From Polyangiaceae bacterium (lineage in GTDB: Bacteria > Myxococcota_A > Polyangia > Polyangiales > Polyangiaceae): a DNA stretch of 7,235 nt. Each line of letters starts with the position of its first letter. Positions within the stretch are counted from its first letter, which is position 1. The stretch lies in contig JAICXU010000147.1 of NCBI GenBank assembly GCA_025934595.1, positions 1 through 7,235 of the forward strand, read 5' to 3'. Shown here piece after piece: positions 1 to 5,836 of this stretch. The notes under the pieces are model-generated. The model was not told the DNA's origin, did no database searches, and was given only the letters and a program-made list of their open reading frames with translations. A program made the translations under genes and the position numbers.

Positions 1-2641
1 ACGCGAAGGCTCGGCGGCGACGCCTTCGAAGAAATTTCGCAGGCCGTCGAGAGCGCGCGCGAAAGCGACATTTTCTCGAAAAATAAAGCGTATTTCGATG
101 CGACGCTCGATCTCGAGCGGGGCTATCTGGATCTCGCGCAAGGTGCGGAGGACCGCGCGCGCGTCGCCATCCCACGCGCGATCGACGTGCTCGAGAAGGG
201 CGGAATGATCCGCGAAGCCGGTCGCGCGATGATCGCGTGGGCCGGCGAGCTCGCTGTGCGAGGCGAGCAAGAATCGACGAGCTGGCTCGCGCGCGCGCAG
301 ACGCTCCTCGGCAAGACCGCGACGTGGAGAGACCGCATCCTGCTTCATCGCGGATTCGTCGCGCGCGGTCGTCGCATCGTCGATCGCGCCATGAATGATC
401 CTGCTGCTGCGCGCGTGGAGGCATTCGAGCGCGCGCGCGGCGCGGCGATCTCCGCGATCGCCAATGCCGTCGATCTAGTCGACGCGTCGCTCGCGGCGGC
501 TGCCGTCGAATCCGAGCCTCTCGCTGCTGCGTCGATCACACAAGCCGTCGAACGCGCCAGACATGCGGCGCTCGCCGTTCGCGGCACGAGCACGCCGGCG
601 TTCGTAGGTCTCGATCGCGTCGCGCGCGATCTCGTCGATCTCGTCGGCGGCGCGCTCGTGGAGCGCGAGCGACTTCGCGCGCTCATCGAAGCTTTCTCCG
701 AAATCGATCGCGTCACGAACCCCGCTGATTTACCGGCGATCGTGGCGAGCCTCACCGCGAAGCTCCTCGAGTGCGATCGCGTCGTCGTCGCGATCGAAAA
801 AGGCGATGGCTATGAGCTTGCGCCCTGGGGCCACGGCTCCGAAGACGTCGACATCCCGGCTGCGATCGCACGCGCCAAGCAAGGCGAAGGCGGAGCGATG
901 CCCCGTCGCGTCAGCGAAGCTCCGGGTATGCCGCCACGCGCGGAGAGTCGCACGCGGGGAGGCGAGTTCGTCGTACCGATCCGCGCCGGCATCACCCGTG
1001 GCGTCATCTACGCCGACAAGACGCGGCGCGCGGGTCAATTTCGCGAGGAGGATGTCTCGTTCGCGTCGATCGTCGCCGAGTCGTTCGCGCTCGCTCTCGG
1101 ACGCCTCGATGCGCGCGAGCGGGAAAATGCCATGCACCAAAAGCTCGCCGTCACCATCGATGCGATCCGCGAGGGCGTCGTCGCGTGCGATGGCAAAGGA
1201 AACGTGACGGCGGCGAACGCGGCCGCCGCGCGCATGCTGCGCATGGAGCCCTCGGACCTCTTCGGAGCGCGTTTCGATCGCGTGCCGAGCCTGGGTCCTC
1301 TCGCCGCGCAGCTCGCGAAGAATCCTCGTCTCGACGGCGCCGTCGTTCGTCTCGCGCATGCGAGCTTCGTCGTGAGCTCGCGTCCTCTCGAATCGGATTC
1401 GTCGGGCACCGGGTTCGTCGCCACCCTCGTCGAGCTCGAAAGAGCGCAAAAAATAGCGCAAAAAGTGACCGGAACGCGTGCAAGATACACGTTTCACGAC
1501 GTCGTCGGCGACAGCCCCGCGCTGCGCACCGCGATGGCGGTCGCGCATCAAGCCACGAGCATCGACGTGAACGTCCTCATCACCGGCGAGAGGGGCACCG
1601 GAAAAGAAATCATCGCGCAAGCGATCCACAGCGCCGGACCGCGATCGCAGGAGCCGTTCGTCGGCATCAACTGCGCGGCGCTTCCTCACGATCTCCTCGA
1701 AGCCGAGCTCTTCGGCTACGAGCGCGGCGCGTTCACGGGCGCGCGCGCGGAAGGCAACATCGGCAAGTTCGAGCTCGCCGGCGGCGGCACGATCCTGCTC
1801 GACGAGATCGGGGACATGCCGCTCGGCATGCAAGCGAAGCTGCTTCGCGTGCTGCAAGAGCGAGTCGTCACGCGTCTCGGTGGCTCGCGCGAAAGGCCCG
1901 TCGAAGCGCGCGTCATCGCGACGACCCACCGCGATCTCGAGCAGCTCGTTTCCGAGAGCAAATTCAGGCTCGATTTGTTGTTTCGTTTGCGCGTCCTTTC
2001 CATCGAGCTTCCGACGTTGCGCGAGCGGCCGGGCGACATTGCTCTCCTTGCGCAGCACTTCGTGCTTCGCTTCGCGGAGCAACAGGGAAAAGCGGTGCGC
2101 GAGATCGCGCCGCCGGTGCTCGATGATCTCACGGCGTACGCATGGCCGGGGAACGTGCGCGAGCTCGCCAACGTGATCGAGGCCGAGGTCAGCCAGCTTG
2201 CTCGCGCCGCACGCCACGAAGCTCGCGATTCTTTCGTCGCGCCTCGGCGCGCGCACCTCGCACTGGAGCCTGCCGCCTACCGGCGAGTTTCCGATCCCGT
2301 CGCGCATTCCCGCTTCGCTCTTGCCCGGCTCGATGCCGGCATCGGCCGACGGTCCCGTCGTTCCGCTCGCGGAGGTCGAGAAGCGCGCGTTCTTGCACGC
2401 GCTCGCGAAGTGTCAGAACAACGTCGCGAAGGCGGCCGAAGCGCTGGGCGTTTCGAAGGTGACGTTCTACGCGAAGCTTCGCGGCTGGCACATGCATCCG
2501 AAGGATCGCGAATCCTCGCGCGACGTGGCCTCTCTCGAGGCGCACTCGGCGGCGCGCTCCGAGCAAGACTCCGAGACGCGCATTCGCGAAGACGAGCTTC
2601 CGCCGATCACGCGTCGATCTTCCGACGACGGCAACCACTGA
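1..2641 (+). CDS. Sigma-54-dependent transcriptional activator (helical repeats-GAF-PAS-AAA+-Fis HTH), 5'-partial and frameshifted
   Basis: This is an activator of sigma-54 RNA polymerase: its AAA+ ATPase remodels the closed promoter complex. The reading frame is open from base 1, so the true start lies upstream; the GTG at 187 is internal. Visible order, numbering codons from base 1: an Ala/Arg-rich helical, TPR-like region (about 1-220); a GAF domain (about 225-370, ending in GVIYADK and a helix); a PAS-like domain (about 381-480, with DAIREGVVACD); and the AAA+ domain (about 496-730). The AAA+ domain has Walker A GERGTGKE at 1585-1608 (Arg where Ser is usual), GAFTGA at 1726-1743, Walker B ILLDEIGD near 1792-1815, and the WPGNVREL motif at 2143-2166. 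The Fis-type HTH lies at about 2375-2488 but in frame 2, so one indel between about 2177 and 2215 splits the gene. Frame 1 would run on to 2700 as Arg-rich nonsense. Family assignment is firm. The GAF/PAS ligand and target promoters are unknown. Confidence 0.9.
2177..2641 (+). other. Frame-2 segment carrying the regulator's Fis-type HTH, displaced from the AAA+ frame
   Basis: This stretch is open in frame 2 after the TGA at 2174-2176 and closes at TGA 2639-2641. It encodes a linker, then a Fis-type DNA-binding helix-turn-helix: VEKRAFLHAL, then NNVAKAAEALGVSKVTFYAKL, which is the expected NxxxAAxxLGxSxxTxYxKL pattern. About 50 charged residues follow, more than the usual end of such proteins. 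Codons here (ctc gcg ccg, acg aag ctc gcg, tcg tcg cgc ctc) match the window's preference, while frame 1 in the same stretch does not. A TTG at 2198 preceded by GAGG (2185-2188, 9 bases away) could in principle start a separate 147-residue protein. A single-base indel in one gene is simpler, because the HTH is the normal C-terminal domain of the protein just upstream. Confidence 0.8.
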
Positions 2642-3818
2642 CGACGAGGAGAAATCCGGCGATCGCGATCCACGCGTCGTCGCGCGAAGCAGGGCGCTGA
2701 CTTGAAGCGCGAAATGAAGCTGAATTTCCGGCAAATCGGCAGCCACACCCCGTGCTCGTGTCCGGAGGTGCAGAGCCGCCGTCGGCGTCGACGGACCCGT
2801 CGAAGCTCGGCCCCGAGACCGCGCACGCGCTGAGGCAACGACACGACGTCGGCGCGGATCCGAGCCGCGCGCAAATCGCACTGGTGCACTGGCTGTCGTC
2901 CGTGCACGTGTCGCCGAAGTCGCCCGGCGGCAATCCGTCGAGCGTGCATCTTCCGGGGGCGTCGGGCGACGCCGGACAATCGAACCCCGCGCCGCATTCG
3001 TTCGCGCTCGTGCACGAGCCGTTGCAGACGTTCGCGGGCGGAGAGTCTGCGGGATCGGGATCGGCGCCTGCGTCGGGGGTGTCGGCGATGACGCCGCCGA
3101 TGAACGCGGCGAAGGTGTCGACGCGCGCGTTCTCCGCGAACATCGTGCATCCGGGATCGCCGAACGAAGTGATTCCGACAATCACGTCTCCGCCCGCGCC
3201 GGACAAAAGGAGCGGGCCTCCGCTGTCACCGTCGCACGTCATCGAAGGCGAGGGCGTCGTGCGAAATGTGTCCGTGTCGATCGACTGGATGTTGCCGGTG
3301 CCGAAACGCTTCACGCCGATCCCGCCGCCATCTTCGGTGATCCCGAATCCAGCCATTTTTACGGTCTTTCCGACATCGCCGGCCGTGAGCGATCCGAGCG
3401 CGATCGGCGCGGCGGTCGCCGCGGAATCGAGGACGAGCAGCGCCAGATCGCCGCCGCCATTTCCGCCGTCGTACGTGTCGGGCGTCACGATCTTCGTGAC
3501 GCTTCGTTCTTCTCCGACCCCCGCTACGTCCGCGCCGAAGAACACCTCGTAAGGAGCTCCCGGTCGCTTGCCGACGAAGCAATGCGCCGCAGTGAGCACG
3601 ACGCGAGGCGCGACGAGGACGCCGGAGCAAAACGGCGCGAGCGCATCGTTGCAGTGAATGCGTCGCGGACCGACGGCGACGATGGCGGGATCTCCGGTGT
3701 CGGCGTCACCGGCGACGATCGCGCTCGCGGCTCGCGTGGCGTGGTCGTCCTCATGGTCGTGCGCCTGGCATCCGAGCGCGATCATCGACGCAGCGGCGAC
3801 GCATGCGATCGGTTTCAC
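2607..3818 (-). CDS. Secreted trypsin-fold (S1) serine protease, lipobox at N-terminus, MYXO-CTERM-like tail
   Basis: 403 residues, predicted chymotrypsin-fold endopeptidase acting outside the inner membrane. Residues 1-17 are a lipoprotein-type signal ending IALGC (Cys17). A His/Asp-rich stretch follows, then IVAG at 34-37, which matches the mature S1 N-terminus. The catalytic triad is visible: His79 in LTAAHC, Asp124 in GGGDLALLVLD, Ser199 in CDGDSGGP. Cys64 and Cys80 can form the disulfide around the catalytic His. The residue six before Ser199 is Met193, where trypsin has Asp189, so Lys/Arg specificity is unlikely. A Cys-rich segment (about 262-340) follows, then Asp/Gly/Ser-rich linker. 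The end is GCGC (357-360), a hydrophobic helix (about 382-396) and RRRK: the Cys-helix-Arg layout of MYXO-CTERM sorting tags. The start is GTG at 3818, overlapping the upstream stop as GTGA, so translation is probably coupled. Substrate unknown. Confidence 0.9.
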   Translation of the reverse strand: MKPIACVAAASMIALGCQAHDHEDDHATRAASAIVAGDADTGDPAIVAVGPRRIHCNDALAPFCSGVLVAPRVVLTAAHCFVGKRPGAPYEVFFGADVAGVGEERSVTKIVTPDTYDGGNGGGDLALLVLDSAATAAPIALGSLTAGDVGKTVKMAGFGITEDGGGIGVKRFGTGNIQSIDTDTFRTTPSPSMTCDGDSGGPLLLSGAGGDVIVGITSFGDPGCTMFAENARVDTFAAFIGGVIADTPDAGADPDPADSPPANVCNGSCTSANECGAGFDCPASPDAPGRCTLDGLPPGDFGDTCTDDSQCTSAICARLGSAPTSCRCLSACAVSGPSFDGSVDADGGSAPPDTSTGCGCRFAGNSASFRASSQRPASRDDAWIAIAGFLLVVSGCRRRKIDA

Positions 3819-4315
3819 GGTCCGCCGCCGTCTTGCAGCTGCGCGAGCCGTGCCGTCATGCGCGCGATGCGGACGCGCGTCGCATTGGCTTCTTCCGTCG
3901 CGCCGCGCTTGTCATCGGCATCGGCCTCGTGCTGCAGCGAAATCAGCTTGTTTTGCAGCATCTGAATCGCGCGCGCGCGTTGCGCGGTCGCCACGTCGTC
4001 GTCGAGCGGCGGCGCGATCGTCGGCTGCGGTATCGCGCTGAGCGGCGGCGGCACGACGCCACTCGAAGGCTTGCCGCTGTCGCCTGGCACGGCGATCGGC
4101 TGCGGAGCACCGGCGTTGTCCGTCGAGGTCGGCATGCCGACGGGGCCATTCCAATCCGTGCCGTGCATCGGCGCGGAGTCGGAGTCGGAGTCCTCGGGCA
4201 GACCGTCGACATGGTGATGTCGATGTGATCGCTCGGTCTGCGCCAGATAAATTCCGAACGCCGCGATGGCCGCGAGGGCCGCGCCCGCCGCGAGCGTCTG
4301 CTGGGTGCGCGTCAC
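3815..4315 (-). CDS. Single-pass membrane protein with His-rich stretch, Pro-rich linker and C-terminal coiled coil
   Basis: 166 residues, family not recognised. The start is GTG at 4315, chosen because it forms a GTGA overlap with the stop of the preceding gene. An in-frame extension upstream to 4561 is Arg-rich and lies antiparallel in phase with real coding sequence, so it is a shadow. Visible parts: one transmembrane or uncleaved signal helix (about residues 7-26), then HRHHH (31-35) and an acidic DSDSDS stretch. A long Pro/Gly-rich linker follows (about 59-104), then a heptad-like charged helix (about 107-162, AQRARAIQMLQNKLISLQHE onward) that is probably a coiled coil. The layout suggests an anchor with an extended periplasmic arm and an oligomerising or partner-binding tip. 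It sits between two exported proteins in a tightly coupled operon, which suggests an envelope accessory role. That role is inferred. Confidence 0.8.
   Translation of the reverse strand: MTRTQQTLAAGAALAAIAAFGIYLAQTERSHRHHHVDGLPEDSDSDSAPMHGTDWNGPVGMPTSTDNAGAPQPIAVPGDSGKPSSGVVPPPLSAIPQPTIAPPLDDDVATAQRARAIQMLQNKLISLQHEADADDKRGATEEANATRVRIARMTARLAQLQDGGGP
4175..4192 (-). repeat. Three tandem copies of a 6-bp unit encoding Asp-Ser
   Basis: Plus-strand ggagtc is repeated three times without interruption. On the coding (minus) strand it reads gactcc and gives the DSDSDS stretch just after the His-rich segment of the membrane protein. It is a simple coding microsatellite and may vary in length between strains. 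Confidence 0.8.
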
Positions 4316-4674
4316 AGCGCCGCCACTTTCCACGCGCCATTTTCTTGCGTCACGCGCGCGATGATCTTCTTGTCCTTGCCGTCGCTCTTGATGGCGACGT
4401 CGACGAGACGAGCGTTCGCATCGCGGCCGTCGGGCCGCGCGCCCGTTGCGCTCACGAATACGAGCCCGTGCGATTTTGCTTCGTCGACCGCGGCCGCGCA
4501 GCCTTCGGTCGAAATCTTCTTCGCGAGATCGCCGCCGCTCGTCGACGCGATCGCGCTGCAATTTCCAGCCGAAAGCGCGGCGAAATAATTCGCGGTGGCC
4601 TGCTCGGGCGTCACCTCCGGCGTGCTCTTCGAGCAGGCGGTGAAGAGCAAAAAAACGATCGGCGCGCCTCGCAT
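4312..4674 (-). CDS. Small lipoprotein, NTF2-like / DUF4878-like fold suspected
   Basis: 120 residues. A short signal peptide ends in FTAC with Cys14 as the candidate lipidated residue; Phe at position -3 makes the lipobox slightly atypical. The mature part starts with a TPEQATANYFAALSAGNC helix, passes through a second helical stretch containing Cys59, and ends in alternating beta-strand-like segments (LVFVSATG, ARLVDVAIKS, KIIARVTQENGAWKVAAL). One or two helices followed by strands ending in a GxWKV motif is typical of NTF2-like lipoproteins of the DUF4878 type, which generally have no known catalytic role. That assignment is from pattern only. Start is ATG at 4674; the best upstream purine run (GAGG) is about 16 bases away, so ribosome binding looks weak. 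Its stop overlaps the next gene's GTG by GTGA, placing it first in a coupled trio. Confidence 0.8.
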   Translation of the reverse strand: MRGAPIVFLLFTACSKSTPEVTPEQATANYFAALSAGNCSAIASTSGGDLAKKISTEGCAAAVDEAKSHGLVFVSATGARPDGRDANARLVDVAIKSDGKDKKIIARVTQENGAWKVAAL

Positions 4675-4700
4675 TCTTGCCGAAAGCTTACCTCAAAGCC

Positions 4701-4763
4701 GCTTCGTCGTGGCTCGTGCCTCCGCTCGGCTCGTGCCTCCGCTCAGTCCTGGCTCGTGCCTCC
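4701..4763 (-). repeat. Decayed tandem repeat (23-17-23 bp units) spanning the end of the phospholipase-like gene
   Basis: Read on the minus strand, the 13-base core GGAGGCACGAGCC occurs three times in a row, at 4763-4751, 4740-4728 and 4723-4711. The units are 23, 17 and 23 bases long. The tails of the first and third unit (aggactgagc, acgacgaagc) agree at 7 of 10 positions; the middle unit lacks 6 bases. On the plus strand this appears as a perfect 17-base tandem duplication at 4711-4727 and 4728-4744. The first unit encodes the last residues and stop of the phospholipase-like protein, so the repeat seems to have grown outward from the coding end into the 68-base gap before the next gene. 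Confidence 0.85.
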
Positions 4764-5654
4764 GCACGAAGGCGCGAACGTGAAGTCGTCGATGCATGCG
4801 GAGAACTCGTCGTCGCACCACATGCTCGCGACGCTGTGTCCGTTGCGCACGCATTGGTCGTGATTGTTGCAGTCCGACGTGAGGACCTGGTCGCCCGACG
4901 AGCAGTCGGCGCCGCAGCGACCGTAGCAATCGCCGGCCTCGTACACGTACGCTTTGTGATCTTGCGTCGCGCTGGTCCAGCTGCCGTTCACCCAGTACCA
5001 GGTCGAGCCGCCCCATCGCGAGCCGACGAGCGAGATGGACGTCGAGTTCGCGCTCCAGTCGTCGTAGCTCCAGTCGTCGTGCGTTGCGTACTGCCAGGTT
5101 TGATATTGGCTACAGATGCTCGTGTAGCTGCGATTTTCCTGGCCGAGAACTTGGCGCGTGAGCGGCGCGGAGCTCGGCGTATCGGCCCACAAATCCGCCA
5201 TGCGCGTCAGGAGCTTCGCTTCGGGCGGAAGCTGGCTCTCCTTGTCGGCGGCCACGTTCGCCGCGATCGCGTGATTGAACGCGGTGAGCACGGTGCGATC
5301 GTCGTCGGTGATTTGCGTGTCGCCGCCGTTCGCGCTCGCGAAGCCGTCGAGATCGCCGACCTGGCTCTTCGAGTCGATGAGCGCGGTCAGCGTCATGCCG
5401 TCGACGTCGACGGTGACGTCGGTCGCGCCTTGCTCCGTCACGGCCTTGAACTTCACGGTGCGGCTCGCGAGCACGAACTCACCGGCCAGACCGCCGGTGA
5501 CGGGCGCCATCGTGAGCTCGCCCGTGACGTCTGCGCTGTCGGTCGCCGCGCTCGTTCCCGTCGAGGGCGACGAAGAAGGATCGGCGCTGCCGCTGCATCC
5601 GGACAGGACCGCTGCCCACGAAAGCGCACGTACGACGAGGATGCTGGACTTCAT
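4743..5654 (-). CDS. Lipoprotein with C-terminal phospholipase A2-like domain
   Basis: 303 residues. Start ATG at 5654 is chosen because GGAGG (5668-5664) lies 9 bases upstream; an ATG at 5681 adds 9 residues without a comparable site. The signal peptide ends VLSGC, with Cys20 the predicted lipidated residue. Residues about 21-190 are an unrecognised Thr/Asp-rich region, then an aromatic-rich stretch (about 190-235) with a DDWS duplication. The C-terminal 68 residues resemble secreted phospholipase A2: a calcium-loop-like CYGRCG (243-248), the active-site-like CNNHDQC (262-268, His265-Asp266), and WCDDEFSAC (279-287) matching the CDxxFxxC helix that carries the second Asp. Nine-odd Cys in this tail imply disulfides and export. 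Known family members cut the sn-2 acyl bond of phospholipids using calcium; activity here is inferred. It is probably the first gene of the minus-strand cluster. Confidence 0.82.
   Translation of the reverse strand: MKSSILVVRALSWAAVLSGCSGSADPSSSPSTGTSAATDSADVTGELTMAPVTGGLAGEFVLASRTVKFKAVTEQGATDVTVDVDGMTLTALIDSKSQVGDLDGFASANGGDTQITDDDRTVLTAFNHAIAANVAADKESQLPPEAKLLTRMADLWADTPSSAPLTRQVLGQENRSYTSICSQYQTWQYATHDDWSYDDWSANSTSISLVGSRWGGSTWYWVNGSWTSATQDHKAYVYEAGDCYGRCGADCSSGDQVLTSDCNNHDQCVRNGHSVASMWCDDEFSACIDDFTFAPSCGGTSQD
5052..5080 (-). repeat. In-frame 14-bp direct repeat (15-bp period) inside the phospholipase-like gene
   Basis: On the plus strand gctccagtcgtcgt occurs at 5052-5065 and again at 5067-5080. 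The 15-base period keeps the frame, so the protein carries HDDWS followed by YDDWS. This is a small coding duplication in the aromatic-rich stretch before the phospholipase-like domain. Confidence 0.85.
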
Positions 5655-5663
5655 GACGGACGA

Positions 5664-5668
5664 CCTCC
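5664..5668 (-). promoter_or_regulatory. Ribosome binding site deciding the start of the phospholipase-like gene
   Basis: Read on the minus strand this is GGAGG, 9 bases before ATG 5654. It is the strongest Shine-Dalgarno match at any start in the window, and it favours ATG 5654 over ATG 5681. Confidence 0.75.
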
Positions 5669-5759
5669 GCGAGGACGTCATCGCGAAGCGCGTGCCGTGT
5701 GGTCTGTGAAGAAATAGCCCTGATTTCAGCGGAAAATCGCGGTCAAATCGTGATCCACC

Positions 5760-5795
5760 GAGTTCACGAGATGAACTCTGAACTCCGCGTGTTCA
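5760..5795. promoter_or_regulatory. Operator-like array of GTTCA/TGAAC half-sites
   Basis: A perfect inverted repeat with 7-base arms, GAGTTCA (5760-5766) and TGAACTC (5772-5778), is separated by 5 bases. It is followed immediately by a direct copy of TGAACTC (5779-5785), then GTTCA (5791-5795), which pairs with the second TGAAC across 7 bases. Four half-sites therefore lie in 36 bases, 41-77 bases before the plus-strand lipoprotein start. This arrangement is typical of binding sites for dimeric helix-turn-helix repressors or activators. The protein that binds is unknown, and the role is inferred. Confidence 0.55.
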
Positions 5796-5827
5796 ATCCT
5801 CGAACGATCTGCCTTTCGTGTAGCCTC

Positions 5828-5831
5828 GAGG
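5828..5831 (+). promoter_or_regulatory. Ribosome binding site of the 323-residue lipoprotein gene
   Basis: GAGG, 5 bases before ATG 5837. It supports this start over the upstream GTG/ATG codons in the same frame, which would put a non-coding-looking stretch in front of the signal peptide. Confidence 0.6.
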
Positions 5832-5836
5832 TCCAC

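Larger units (their letters stand above)
5655..5836. promoter_or_regulatory. Divergent intergenic region between two lipoprotein genes
   Basis: 182 bases separate the start of the minus-strand phospholipase-like gene from the plus-strand lipoprotein gene, so promoters for both directions should lie here. The middle part (about 5705-5800) is clearly more AT-rich than its flanks. No convincing -35/-10 pair was found: a minus-strand TTGACC at 5746-5741 has no good -10 at 16-18 bases. No -24/-12 (TGGC-N-TGC) sigma-54 element was seen either. The visible structure is the half-site array at 5760-5795. Confidence 0.6.

Noticed and set aside
730..2307. Long minus-strand open frame (525 codons) antiparallel to the regulator
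   Set aside because: It is Arg-rich and has no recognisable domain, while the plus strand here encodes GAF, PAS and AAA+ motifs. High-GC coding DNA routinely leaves such open frames on the other strand.
2642..2700. Frame-1 end of the regulator (stop at 2698-2700) as its true C-terminus
   Set aside because: The residues after about 2215 in frame 1 are Arg-rich nonsense, while the Fis-type HTH is in frame 2.
2189..3181. Minus-strand Arg/Ser-rich frame running from the regulator into the protease gene
   Set aside because: The protease frame in the same place has the Cys-rich segment and sorting tag; this one has no recognisable composition.
4083..4105. TGGCAC-like sequence resembling a sigma-54 -24 element
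   Set aside because: It lies inside coding sequence and lacks a correctly spaced -12 GC.
4316..4561. Upstream in-frame extension of the coiled-coil membrane protein
   Set aside because: It is Arg-rich and overlaps the NTF2-like lipoprotein in another frame; GTG 4315 gives a clean membrane helix and the GTGA overlap.
4677..5717. Long plus-strand open frame (346 codons) opposite the phospholipase-like gene
   Set aside because: It is Arg/Ala-rich without domains, and the minus strand has a signal peptide, strong ribosome binding site and PLA2-like motifs.
5699..5836. Upstream in-frame extension of the 323-residue lipoprotein
   Set aside because: It would bury the signal peptide behind 46 residues and cover the AT-rich region and half-site array. 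ATG 5837 has its own ribosome binding site.
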